This document shows, one piece after another, positions 49,419-59,680 of a stretch of 64,000 bases of DNA. Positions within the stretch are counted from its first letter, which is position 1, and every line of letters starts with the position of its first letter. A model generated the notes under the pieces. The model saw only the letters and a list, made by a program, of their open reading frames with translations, made no database searches and was not told where the DNA came from. The stretch covers positions 916,249 through 980,248 of the forward strand of contig NW_019091391.1 in the NCBI RefSeq assembly GCF_001949145.1, read 5' to 3'. Origin of the DNA: Acanthaster planci (Eukaryota; Echinodermata; Asteroidea; Valvatida; Acanthasteridae). The translations under genes and the position numbers were made by a program.

Positions 49419-52400
49419 CTGAATACAAAGATGAGAAACATGTACACTAAGACGAACTCCAAACTCTGAATTCAAGAACTATTTACCCAACTCCCCAAGA
49501 TGTTGTGTTAGGGAAAAAAAAAAAAATTCCCATTTCACAAAGACCCAAACCCAAGAGGGAGAGAGATATTCTACATTCTGCGCCAAGAGCCGGTCAGTTT
49601 CTTATGCAGAGCCTAAAGCTAAGGCCGGAGAAGCCAAACTATACCTTAATTTGGAAAGTTGATGGCAGATTTAGAAGGTTAACCCAACTACTAATTTTCA
49701 GTTCCTGCACAGCGTCAACACACTCCTGTGCCACACTTCAATTTTTAGTCATCTCTGCCGGAACTCAGGAGGCTGGATACAGGCACTTACCCCTTTCGTC
49801 TTCTGCTTCAGGATTGTCTGCACCGGGGTGCGGTCTGAGAACACGATGAAGCCAAAGTAGGGCAGGGGCTTAGGACCAGTGTTCCTGTTGATCCGCATAT
49901 CGACCACGTTGCCGAAAGCTGCAGTAAATTAAAAACATTCAAAATTTCAAAACCGTCTGCAAAAAACAAAAAAAGAAAAAAACCCAAGGAAAAATCTACA
50001 CCTGACCAACACACAAAGATGCAAAGTGGGCAACGGCATGCACTTATTGTAACAAATCTTTCTCTACAGCCACGTTAACTCACGAAATTTAAAACAAATT
50101 CACTGACTATCCACTCTGTGCATTCCAGGTGCAGGGTCCAGCCACCTAGCCAATGAATAACCGTGGGCTCACGGGTTCAGGGAAGGGACGTCAGCCCTAA
50201 AGGAGGTGGGGGCAGATTTTCTCTGATATAGTCGCAATGCATCGTAACCTATCCAGCCTTCAAGCTTTCTTTTTCTACTGCTGTCTTGCAGTCACTTCGG
50301 AATCAATTTTATGACAATCATACATACCATTCTTGCAAAACGTACATTTCTCAAAGACATGTCAGCCCAAAATGTTAACTGTTCCCATTGACATCTGATC
50401 AAGTTAAATGCAGATGCCCAAACACGTCAAAGCTTATAAAGAAAAATAACCATAAGAAAACTTCTCTGTTTGCTCGTATTATACCTTCAGATATACTTAT
50501 AATGGATGTCTTTATACTAACCAAGTTTCAGAAAATGTTTCATTTTGTCATTGGCCAGATAAGATGTTGTCCCCCATGACAAAGTCCCCCAAAAGTAAAA
50601 CACAGTCCTTGTCGGTTTAAAGTGTGACCAAAAAATCGTCTTTCCTTACTCGAGAAGAAGTCCCTCAGCTCGTCATCGTTGACATCCTGGGGCAGGTTGC
50701 CCACAAACAGCTGGTGACTATCGGGGATCTGGGATGCCCGCGGCCGGCTGCCCTGGTCCGGCCCCTCCATGGGTCGCCTGCCGCCTGTGGGCCGCATTCG
50801 CTGGTCCCGCGGCCCCTCCCTGTCCCGGTCCCGGCGGGGTTCTCGCTGGGGGAGGGGCTCTATCCCACCGCTGCGGGGTGGGCCACCAGGGCCGCTGATC
50901 GGGGCGGAAGGTTCGGCCGGCTTCTGGTTGGGAGACCCCTGGGCCTGATCCCAAAAAACAGATCCGCTACTTCTTCAAATTTCGTATTCAATCAATCTTT
51001 ACACCTTACAAAACTAATTGCAATCCTTTCAAATGATACATTTTCCCGTCAACAGCCAAGGTGTTTCACTCCCAATTGTTTACTTGCATGATATTCAGTC
51101 CAGAGAATACAAAATGGTTTGGCACTCAAATCAGAAGGGAGACCAGTGTTTTTTAATTTGATAAATATATCAAAATCCACAAGTAATACAGTCCAATATA
51201 TATTTCGCAATTTACAATGTTCACACATGAAATTTACAACAATAAATAGAATGGGATAAATATATTGAATTGGCACGAGCAGTAAACTGCCCAAATCTTA
51301 AAAAGTCAAGACGTGGTTATCTTTACAACTTTCTGACTTTGTCCACTTGAAGTATTCACACAGCATACCACTGCATCGTGGTGTGCACATGCAGTACATT
51401 TGAGAAGTTGGCCAATTTTGACCAAGGCTGCTCAGCAACCATTCAGCAACCACTGGTTTACTGTGCCCAGTATCCAAGGTACATAGAGTTTACCGGGCAA
51501 AGATGGATCAGCAGCCAACCAAAAATCACCTTTATTATGGGGAAAGCAAGAGCCATCGAGCTGCATGGCAACCAATGAAAATGCTCATGCTACATATACC
51601 AAATAAGGCTTACCTGCATCGAGGGGTAGCTGGTACTTGGCGCAGTGGAGGCGGCCGTAGGGACATTCCTGGCCTTGTCAGCCCAAGATGGCACCTTGGG
51701 CCCTGCAAAACAAACACAGAATTTGACAAATCCTTTAGCACATCCATCAAAAGCAAACCGACTCCAAATATGAACTATACGTAATCAAATGGCAGACTTT
51801 GAGACGCTTGGTGGTGGCAGACATACTGCTATCTGGTCCTTTTCCATAGCTGTGTGCATACTCAGAACTATTCGCACATGGCCCACACTGCGCGTGCTTG
51901 CCCAAAACAAAAAGTCCACTTTGTCTAGCCATCAGGGGTGTCGAAGTTCCACATTACAGCATTAACACACAAAAGACGAATCCCTTCAAGAGGCAAAAAT
52001 CTTGATACAAGAACACCCGCTTGTTCCTTGAGAGTGAGCCAAATCGTTCCCAAAACACAACAAAACTGTTTAAATGTGAAGTCTCTCCAGAAAGGCACTT
52101 CAGCCCTGAGGCACTTTAACGTTGAGCTACCTTCACTGATTTCAGACATTACACTTTAGACGTTCCACACACTTCCACTCCATGTACAGGCTACAGCTAT
52201 ACAATTGAAACACGACAAAAGAGCAGGTATGTGTGACATTCCACAGTCTGGAATCAAATGATAACAGACTTCATACCAATGGGTCAAAGGTCATGAACAT
52301 GCAACGGTGCTGAACCCTGGAAAGAACCTACATGAATCCTTTCATGGGGATCATTAATTCCACATGGTTTGCAAGTTAGCAGGGCTTTGTATTTTTCATC

Positions 52401-55400
52401 ATACACTCCAGGTGTGTCCATGACACAATACTCGCCTTCACGATTCACGATAAGCAGCGGCATGGCGGCCAAGTTCCAGTTCAAGTTAAGCATACAGTCG
52501 ACACTGGCAGACTTCTTGGACAGAATCAAGGGGGGGGGGGGATATGCATATTTGGATGTCGGCCGGAGTTGTGTTGAGACATGCTTCACATTTTAACATT
52601 TGCCTGCGCCCGACACACCAGCATCAAGCTGTATACACTCTCCAAGGACCTGAGGTGGATTTAGGGAATGTTTACGGATCCGACAGGAAGGGGTACTAAT
52701 AATGTAGGTGCCAGGATCGGGTATCTGAACAGTGCACGCCATGTCGATATGTCGACATTCTCATAATTACAGGTATTGTAATTTTCAGAGCGCGTTTTAA
52801 AATAAAATATCAGTTTCGATGTCTCACCCTTGTCGGCAGGCTCCTCCGGTTCCGGCTGTTCCTCCTCCGTCTCCTGCTCGTGGTTCTCCATGGCAGGAGG
52901 CGGTGGCTGGGCCGCCCCCTCGTCGCTCATTGCCGGAGGCGACTCCTGGGTGATCTCCATGCCGACCGCATCGCTCATCTCGGCCGGCTTGCTCGGGGTC
53001 GCCTCCGGGGATTCCAGGTGGGCAGTGCCGTTGCTGTCCACAGAAAAAAAAAAAAAAGAAGGTGGGGAAAAATGGTTACTCATTTCTCGTCACAGAAGGA
53101 AGAGTTCTTCTAAAAAAAAAAGTACATTAATTATTTCCTTCAAATCACGGACAGAAGACAAAGAACTGTTCGGGGGGACCTACGGTAGGGTAGAATGAAT
53201 TCATTTTTGCTTCTATTGGAAGAATATATCGTGTTTGTGCCAAGACTGGAATTTGGACTTTCCCCAAGCATAAATTCTGGAAAGTAAGGAATACCAGGTC
53301 ATTCTAACTTTTCAACACTGCTCTATTTCAACAGCATTTCTATGGCAACCAGTCTACTGATGCCAGCATAATTTAAAAACACTGCAGTAATCGTTTTCGG
53401 CTCGATCAAAAGATACCAAAAATCTCAGCATTTATTTTTCCCAGCTGGGGCTAAGGCCTCTCGCAAAAAATAGCGCCATTGCTCACCTGACCACAGCCTG
53501 GTGCCCTTCATAGTACGGGGTCACTGCAGGATCCGCCACCGAGATGTCCGTGCTGATGGGGCGTTCAGCCGGAGCTTCCTCTCCCTCAGAAACTGTGAGA
53601 GGGAAAGCCAAGACCAAAAAATTACAATGACGAATGTAAAAACAACATTCAGCCACGCGTCAACAACTTTATCACACATCCACAACGTCCGGATTAAGTA
53701 CGAGAGCGACTCACCACTGCCGCATCCGTCATTTTCTGGCTCCGAATCGGAGTCGTTGAAGACCTCATCCTGGTACCGAAAGATGTCGTTGCGCACGTAG
53801 TACTTCTTGGCAGACTGGGGCGCCAGGACGAAAGTCTGCATGAAGCGACGCATCGGTTCACCGTTGTTGGACAGCTCTCCGGTCACCTGTGCCGCCAAAA
53901 AAAGGGAGACAAGCCCCAAAATTAAGATCGGATTTTGGTATTCAGAGTGACTGTATATGAAGTCTCGACATTGAAAATGTCTGCATGCATGCAGTGCATG
54001 TTTGACTGTCCATACAGGCTCAGTCAGCATCTGATTTCTGGAATTTGCAATCAATGATCTTACATCCCAAGTTTATGAAGAAAAGTCCTGACATGGTATT
54101 TGAAAATCATATTTTTTAAATCCTGGCCGAAACCCAACTGGGGCATCACTGACCTGCACAACGACACCTTCCCCCAGTGTCGCGTGGCTATCCACCTGCC
54201 TGATCTTAGCATGACAGTCACGGAAGTTGAGAGACAAGATCTTCTCATTGATGTCCTGGTGAGGGGGAAGGGGGAAGCAGAAAGAGTCAGAGACGGTCAA
54301 CTCAGCAAAACACTTGACCGGTAACTCCAGAACAAATTTTCACTTCAAAATCTTCCTTTGTGAAGGACAGCATATTCTAGGTACTAAAGACCTTCAGTGG
54401 GCATCAAGCATCAAGACAACGTAAAGTAACATTGGATGGATTCTACCCATGGGCCGAGTCCATCCAAAATAATTCACTATTCAAATATCTGACCTTCAAT
54501 TCGTTTGAATATCCAAATATTTGGTTGTACTGACCGGCAGATTGTTGACGATTAAACCATATTCAAAATCAATTGCAATAATGCACACAATTGTACATTA
54601 TAATCACTATAATAGCTTCTCATATCTAGGAGTACCTCCAGCTACGGATGAGCAAGATTTATGAGACGAACAAGACTTCTTGCCCTATTGAAAATTTCCA
54701 GTCCTTTTAAATCTTTCAATGAATAATTTACTTTTTGAGTTGTAGGATTTCTGTGGCTTTTCATTTGAATCTGCTTGAAACAAGCCTCCATTGTGAAATT
54801 TTCTTCATTTGAAACAAAAGAAAATTCTCCCTTCCTTTTCACGAATTTTGCATTTGAATATTCAAATTTGGAAAATACTATTTGAATATTTGATAATCAA
54901 TTGAATATTCGGATGATCTGATATTCAGCACTGCCCTGTCTTTTTTCCTCAGCCCTTTAAATCCTCCCACATGTTCCTGTTGATTTTGAAGGATTTGAGA
55001 CATTTGAGGACAGTGAAAGATAAAAATTCTGTATCCGTTGTTGATTCCTAATCATGCAGTCCAATATCCAGCTAGCTCCACTTTAACACTGCATCAATAC
55101 CCTGGTACAATCACACACATGTAGGTCCTACAAAACAATGTGGCTGTTGCCTTGGCAACTTACCATCTGGCCATAGACTGGCTCATCCAGGTTGCCGTCA
55201 TGATCCACACCACCATGCACAAACGACGAGTTATTCAGATAGAACCTGTCCAGAGACAAGTCAGGCGAAATGGTAACTAACATACAGACATGCAGTTCAC
55301 TGAAATTTAGTACACGGCGAGCACATACAGTCAAAAACCTTTCAGACAAGGTCTTCGGGAATTGCCAAAATAACCCCGGTAACATGAACCCTGTATGTCA

Positions 55401-58363
55401 TGCAAAATAAGGAACAAGGACTTGGGAATGTGAACATTTCCTTTTCATCAGCGGTTGATTGACAGAGCTGGAATGTACACGTGCATCCAAAATATGTCGG
55501 GCATCCTACAGGTTGCTTCAAGCATTGTTACTGTCCCATAAATACACCGCTATTTACTTCCTCAGCCTGGTAACGTCCACATATTAGTCCTATATCCATT
55601 CTCAAGAGAGATTCCTTTTGGTTCCATATATAATTTTAGCCATCTATTCTCAACGAAGATTTCTCTTTGTTCCAATTTTTTTTTCCATAGAACTATATTT
55701 AATGACTAGAGCGTTAAGTGGTCATTCCCCGCAAGATGGAACAAATCCTGAATCCGGTTCTCTAATACAGAACACCAGTAAAGTATTCACAATTAGCATA
55801 CAGCCTGTTTTCTGTCATTTAATTACTGCTGGTGAAACCCTATTCCTGGAAAATGCTAATGCTACCAGATACAGTATTTTGAAAGTCACCGTCACCAGTA
55901 ACGGTTTATTCATCTACCAATGTCACTCAAAGTCTGACCACAAAAAATTCCTTGTTACCATGGACAGAATTAATGGTTGAAACCTCACTCTTAACAGATA
56001 TCCAAATTTTGATTCAGCCGCAGAAAGACTTAGAAAAGTTTCCGGCATCAAAAACACTCCGAATGACGAGGGGCCGACCGAATAAAACACTAAACAGAAG
56101 GCCAAAGTTGAAAACATCATCCGTAAATGTACACAATTGAGACTGCACTTTAAATATAACGGTCGATGAAGTGATTTTCTTAACACAAAAATGATTGTTT
56201 TATTTCAGGAAAACTCAAATTGCATCCCAACCATGAAACCACAAGAGAAATTTAATATTAGCAGAAAGGAGGACTTGGAGAAGTTGCAAAGGGTCTTCGG
56301 ACAGGCTGGAAAGATGATGGGAGAGGAGATGAATCTATAGTCCAATTGTGTACTGACAACGGTTTGACAAAAGGCGAGGAAATCCCAAATGGTGGAACTC
56401 GCCCCCTTTCATTCACAGGATGTTCTTATGAGATCCAGAAAATGCTACCGATCAGTGAACTGCTGCAAAACTAGGTTCACAAACTCCTTTGTCCCACTCC
56501 TGATCGCTCTCCTCAACAAGTCGTCACAACCAGTATTGACGGTAATTTTAACCCCACGATGGTCAAACACTCTAATACACGTACGTGTATGTAAAGTTCT
56601 AGCATGCTATCAATCCTCTTCAAACTTTAACTGAAACTTGACAAATTCCTGTTATTGAAGTACATAACGAGTAAACACTTGATAATTGTCCCAAATTAAT
56701 TATATAAAGCATTTGAATACAAACAGAATGCCTAAATACTGTGATGTTATATTATATTATGTTGATATGTTATGAATGTGTATGTAAAACGAACAAGAAG
56801 AATTTCAAAGTTTTTCTTAAAATTGAATATTTGCCTCATACTTTCTTAAAGCGCTACGCACCAAACATCTGAAAATGCCCCAGCAAATTCCCAACTAAAA
56901 ATTCCAGAACATAATTCCTTAGGACAAAAATGTAACAACTAAATTGAATTTGAAATTTCATATCTCTATTCGTAGACAATTACACAGCACACGTTTTTTT
57001 TTTCCCAAAAGACGTATTTCAAGATTGTTCCAGTTCCCACTGAAGGATGAAAAATCCTGGCAGTTCCTGCATGGCACTTGTGGCCCCAAGAGGTGTTTCG
57101 AGTGGAAGTCTATTATTACTGTATTTCCTTGGCCCTTCGTCGTAAATTGGCGGCTCATACGGCATGGCACTCATGTCATGTTCCAGTTCGTGCCAACCAT
57201 TTCCTTTTCGTTTCCACCCGCTGCAAAATCATCCATTTCCCCTCTGTCAACTCTTGCCGAGCCGACGGTGAGTCAGTCGGGGGAGGGGGGAAAAAGAGAC
57301 AAGTTGTATAGGGTGGCCAAGGCAAGTCAGTGACTCGGAACTTCACTATTCCAGGGGAGGGTTTTAAGACCGAGGACCAGTGAAATCTGTATCACTTCTC
57401 CACAAACACTACGAGCAGGGCACTAGATTGGAAAGTGAGCCATATTCCATTTTATATGTTCCCAAATAACATCAAACAACTTGGAGCAAAACGAATGTAG
57501 TACCAGCAACTCCATGCAATACAGTGGGCTGTGGGAAATGGGGAACAAAGTCGACTCACTGGCTGCGAGGGGGCAATTATTCCCGACGTCCGTCAGGAAA
57601 GAAGACTTGTATTTCTAGGGACAGTTTTAAATTATCCTGTCTTTCTTTCCAGAGCATAGAATTTCTCAATCTATCAAAAATTCCCCAATATGTGGAGTGA
57701 CATATGTTCTTCAAATCGCTTGAGGAAGGGTCCCTCGTGGTGCACGGTATTGTAGATTGCCCACATTACAACTTGATTTCAGTTACCATATTTTCCCATT
57801 ACGTGGTTTCGTTAAATACACAATTCTCGCACGAGTCAGTAATTTCTACAAAGTGAGACTCAATGAGCATTGTGAATGAGCAAACAATAAAATTGATCAC
57901 ATTTAGCTCACCGCGTACAAATCACCAGCACTCAGTTCCGAACATGTGACAGGGCATTCTAAGCTTTTATCCCAATTTTAGCAGCAAAAAGGTATCAATT
58001 GTTGACCTACGGCACTGAAAATAAGATTCAGCTAACAACTCGCATGGATCATCATCAGAACTAACCAAGAACAAAAATTAAATCTCATGTTGAAATCAGG
58101 GACTACATTTAATTAAGCATGTATTAAAATGCAATCTTAAAATGTGAGAATATGAAAACACAATACACTAACCTGTGTAAGTGCTCAGGCCCTCGGTTCA
58201 ACAGCGTGTAATACTGACGCACGAACTCTCGGCCGACGGACTCGGGACTGACCACGGCGTTGTTTCCTGCGACACTGGCGTCAGACGTGTTGGGCGCCGC
58301 AGTTCTCTGCGCACCGGCAGGCGCAGCTGTTGGCGCAGACTGAGGGTTGGTGGCCATTACCAT
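49242..58363 (-). CDS. G3BP: G3BP stress-granule assembly factor, 10 coding exons, 515 aa
   Basis: This is an RNA-binding cytoplasmic scaffold that in known animals nucleates stress granules. Ten exons (58363-58173, 55245-55164, 54255-54154, 53886-53715, 53592-53487, 53033-52828, 51702-51614, 50944-50650, 49918-49791, 49418-49242) all have GT-AG borders and join in phase: 1548 nt including the TAA stop. Domains: Ala/Pro/Thr-rich tail 1-38; NTF2-like domain about 39-168, starting [14 protein letters not shown] and ending [11 protein letters not shown]; acidic disordered region about 169-286; PSWADKA segment about 291-297; Arg/Pro-rich linker; RRM about 392-474 with RNP2 LFVGNL (395-400) and RNP1 YFGFIVF (435-441); RGG tail 475-515 with three RGG triplets. 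By alignment to the family, Phe47, Phe65 and Phe161 match the pocket that binds FGDF-type partners such as USP10. Vertebrate G3BP1/2 are about 466-482 residues; the excess here is largely the N-terminal tail. The ATG at 58363-58361 is preceded by a pyrimidine-rich tract and an AG, so a 5' UTR intron is likely. Identity is near certain; only the first exon and UTRs are open. Confidence 0.96.
49791..49918 (-). CDS. G3BP: G3BP coding exon 9 (RRM core)
   Basis: Completes Thr415 and codes 416-457, [10 protein letters not shown], then LPYFGFIVF (RNP1) and [11 protein letters not shown]. Acceptor GCAG, donor GGG|GTAAGT. The acceptor is fixed by phase with exon 8. Confidence 0.94.
50650..50944 (-). 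CDS. G3BP: G3BP coding exon 8 (linker and start of RRM)
   Basis: Residues 317-414 plus one base. It has a Pro/Gly-rich part, an Arg/Asp-rich part ([15 protein letters not shown]), then the start of the [17 protein letters not shown] with RNP2. It ends DELRDFFS. Acceptor GATCAG, donor CGA|GTAAGG. It is GC-rich compared with the flanking introns, as expected for coding sequence here. Confidence 0.94.
51614..51702 (-). CDS. G3BP: G3BP coding exon 7
   Basis: Residues 288-316, [18 protein letters not shown] to YPSMQ. The Ser-Trp-Ala pattern is a short conserved island in the otherwise disordered linker of G3BP proteins. Acceptor TTTGCAG, donor CAG|GTAAGC. Phase fits on both sides. Confidence 0.9.
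52828..53033 (-). CDS. G3BP: G3BP coding exon 6 (acidic region)
   Basis: Residues 219-286, low complexity, rich in Glu and Pro, ending in a run like [17 protein letters not shown]. It corresponds to the acidic disordered region that restrains phase separation in human G3BP1 (family knowledge). The acceptor GACAG was chosen because it gives a Ser-Asn join with exon 5 as in relatives. Donor AGG|GTGAGA. A run of 14 A on the plus strand just upstream forms the poly-pyrimidine tract. Confidence 0.92.
53487..53592 (-). CDS. G3BP: G3BP coding exon 5
   Basis: Residues 184-217 plus parts of the split codons on both sides. It starts [11 protein letters not shown] and ends [10 protein letters not shown], matching the short conserved tyrosine/AVVSN patch after the acidic stretch in vertebrate G3BP. 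Acceptor TCACAG, donor CAG|GTGAGC. The preceding intron is only 122 bp. Confidence 0.92.
53715..53886 (-). CDS. G3BP: G3BP coding exon 4
   Basis: Residues 126-182 plus one base of codon 183. It completes the NTF2-like domain ([11 protein letters not shown], then [11 protein letters not shown]) and opens the acidic disordered region ([10 protein letters not shown]). Phe161 lies in the DIFRYQ motif. Acceptor GCACAG, donor GTG|GTGAGT. The frame reads through into the flanking introns, so a longer open frame here is not meaningful. Confidence 0.95.
54154..54255 (-). CDS. G3BP: G3BP coding exon 3
   Basis: Exactly 34 codons (residues 92-125), [11 protein letters not shown] to GEGVVVQ, an NTF2-like beta-sheet segment with the conserved [14 protein letters not shown] pattern. 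Acceptor ACCAG, donor CAG|GTCAGT. Phase 0 at both ends. Confidence 0.95.
54466..54938. mobile_element. hAT-like MITE relic in G3BP intron 2
   Basis: The right end, read inward on the minus strand, is CAGGGCAGTGCTGAATAT, the CAGGG...TG style of hAT termini, followed by AT-rich GAATATTCAA/TCAAATATTC units. Similar units stand in opposite orientation near 54476-54530. The exact left end is not visible and the interior is unrelated AT-rich sequence. The placement between exons 2 and 3 is clear; the superfamily is an inference from the terminal bases. Confidence 0.4.
55164..55245 (-). CDS. G3BP: G3BP coding exon 2
   Basis: Completes Arg64 and codes [17 protein letters not shown] onward to VYGQM (residues 65-91), the second part of the NTF2-like domain, with the family's conserved SSFVHGG stretch. 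Acceptor GACAG, donor ATG|GTAAGT. It ends in phase 0. The intron before it is 2927 bp, the longest in the coding region. Confidence 0.95.
56209..56340 (+). CDS. Possible opposite-strand terminal exon in G3BP intron 1
   Basis: A strong acceptor (TTGTTTTATTTCAG) at 56208 is followed by 43 open codons and TAG. The peptide is hydrophilic and charged; its second half includes [13 protein letters not shown] and [11 protein letters not shown], which looks like an amphipathic helix. I do not recognise the family. No partner exon was found to its left on the plus strand. It could be the last exon of a gene nested antisense in G3BP, a relic, or chance. Confidence 0.2.
   Translation, partial: ENSNCIPTMKPQEKFNISRKEDLEKLQRVFGQAGKMMGEEMNL
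58173..58363 (-). CDS. G3BP: G3BP coding exon 1
   Basis: Codes residues 1-63 and two bases of codon 64 (Arg). It holds an Ala/Pro/Thr/Asn-rich tail of about 38 residues, then the first helix of the NTF2-like domain ([14 protein letters not shown]) and ends at HLH. The donor is CAG|GTTAGT. The start chosen is the ATG in ATGGTAATG; the Met-Val-Met opening matches other G3BP proteins, which supports it. The minus-strand frame stays open further upstream to 58672, but that stretch crosses a foldback repeat. Confidence 0.93.
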
Positions 58364-58447
58364 GACTGTCCAACTAGGCAGTGGGGAAGACAAACAGACA
58401 GACAAAACCCAGACGTGAGCACGGGAGAAACACTGTAGGATTTCGTT

Positions 58448-58584
58448 ATAGCAATAGAGTGTTTGCATGGCCGCCATCTTGCAGGCCGGTGCTTTTGTTC
58501 CACAGGGAATACGTGAAGGCTTTTCTGAGGAGCAAAAGAACTGCCCTGCAAGATGGCTACTACACAAAGCCTCTGTATACAGGC
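58448..58584. mobile_element. YY1-motif foldback MITE, copy 1 (upstream of the G3BP ATG)
   Basis: The two ends are imperfect inverted repeats of about 45 bp. The left arm contains GCCGCCATCTTGCAGG and the right arm CCTGCAAGATGGC, both followed inward by GCTTTTG or its complement. The interior GTTCCACAGGGAATAC also occurs in the copy at 23326-23486 (there with one A less), so this is a dispersed element. No protein is encoded, as in non-autonomous DNA transposons. Target-site duplications were not identified. Confidence 0.6.
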
Positions 58585-59042
58585 ATTCAACCTCATCCCC
58601 TACAAGACCAGCCAGTTTGTTATGCCAACGGCACAACAGAAATGAAGCATGTAGGTCATTTGATAACAGCAATGCATGTGCGCAAGGTCGGAGCCTATCT
58701 GTACAGCTGTACTAAGACTCACACCCACTCACCAAAAAATAACTAACCTAAAAATAAATAAATAACCTAAATGAATAACCTTACACAACTGGCTCATTCC
58801 TGTTCAAACCTTTTGAAATCTCTGCAAATCTAATTCATCCAACGCATGAATTTGACCATGTCTTTGTAACCTGAGACAACTAATCAAAACCCTGTGGGTG
58901 ACATTAAACCCCAGAAGTTTTCAGACATCACCCCTTTTTCATCTGCTCTTTATCACGGTCAGATGAGATTCTCCAACCGAGTGCGTTCCATTTCGTATGG
59001 ACACTAGGAAAATGTCTGACCAAAACATCACCTTCTGAAAGA

Positions 59043-59551
59043 NNNNNNNNNNNNNNNNNNNNNNNNNNNNNNNNNNNNNNNNNNNNNNNNNNNNNNNNNN
59101 NNNNNNNNNNNNNNNNNNNNNNNNNNNNNNNNNNNNNNNNNNNNNNNNNNNNNNNNNNNNNNNNNNNNNNNNNNNNNNNNNNNNNNNNNNNNNNNNNNNN
59201 NNNNNNNNNNNNNNNNNNNNNNNNNNNNNNNNNNNNNNNNNNNNNNNNNNNNNNNNNNNNNNNNNNNNNNNNNNNNNNNNNNNNNNNNNNNNNNNNNNNN
59301 NNNNNNNNNNNNNNNNNNNNNNNNNNNNNNNNNNNNNNNNNNNNNNNNNNNNNNNNNNNNNNNNNNNNNNNNNNNNNNNNNNNNNNNNNNNNNNNNNNNN
59401 NNNNNNNNNNNNNNNNNNNNNNNNNNNNNNNNNNNNNNNNNNNNNNNNNNNNNNNNNNNNNNNNNNNNNNNNNNNNNNNNNNNNNNNNNNNNNNNNNNNN
59501 NNNNNNNNNNNNNNNNNNNNNNNNNNNNNNNNNNNNNNNNNNNNNNNNNNN
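59043..59551. other. Assembly gap, 509 N
   Basis: Unknown bases. The right edge is TATG/TACATG low-complexity DNA, which probably stopped the assembly. The open frames that appear to run through the gap are artefacts. Confidence 0.99.
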
Positions 59552-59680
59552 CAGGTATGTATGTATATACATGTATATGGGTAAATGTTGCACATGAAAG
59601 AAACATGTGCAGGTGTAATGTTTACTGGTGGCACTCCTGTTGAAATGTACATGTATGTTTATGTACATGTACCATGTAAA
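59552..59680. repeat. TATG/TACATG low-complexity DNA at gap edge
   Basis: Contains GTATGTATGTATATACAT, ATGTACATGTATG and TATGTACATGTACCATG, plus a small hairpin GCACATG-N7-CATGTGC. TACATGT recurs elsewhere in the window (near 3463, 13880, 30893, 35797, 61189). Confidence 0.7.

Noticed and set aside
52284-52589. Minus-strand frame with VMDTPGVYD, reminiscent of a GTPase G3 motif
   Set aside because: It lies in G3BP intron 6, has no P-loop or NKxD motif and no splice signals that would join it to the gene.
58020-58060. snoRNA-like C box TGATGATGA with a nearby CTGA on the minus strand in G3BP intron 1
   Set aside because: Boxes are only about 30 nt apart, with no second box pair or terminal stem.
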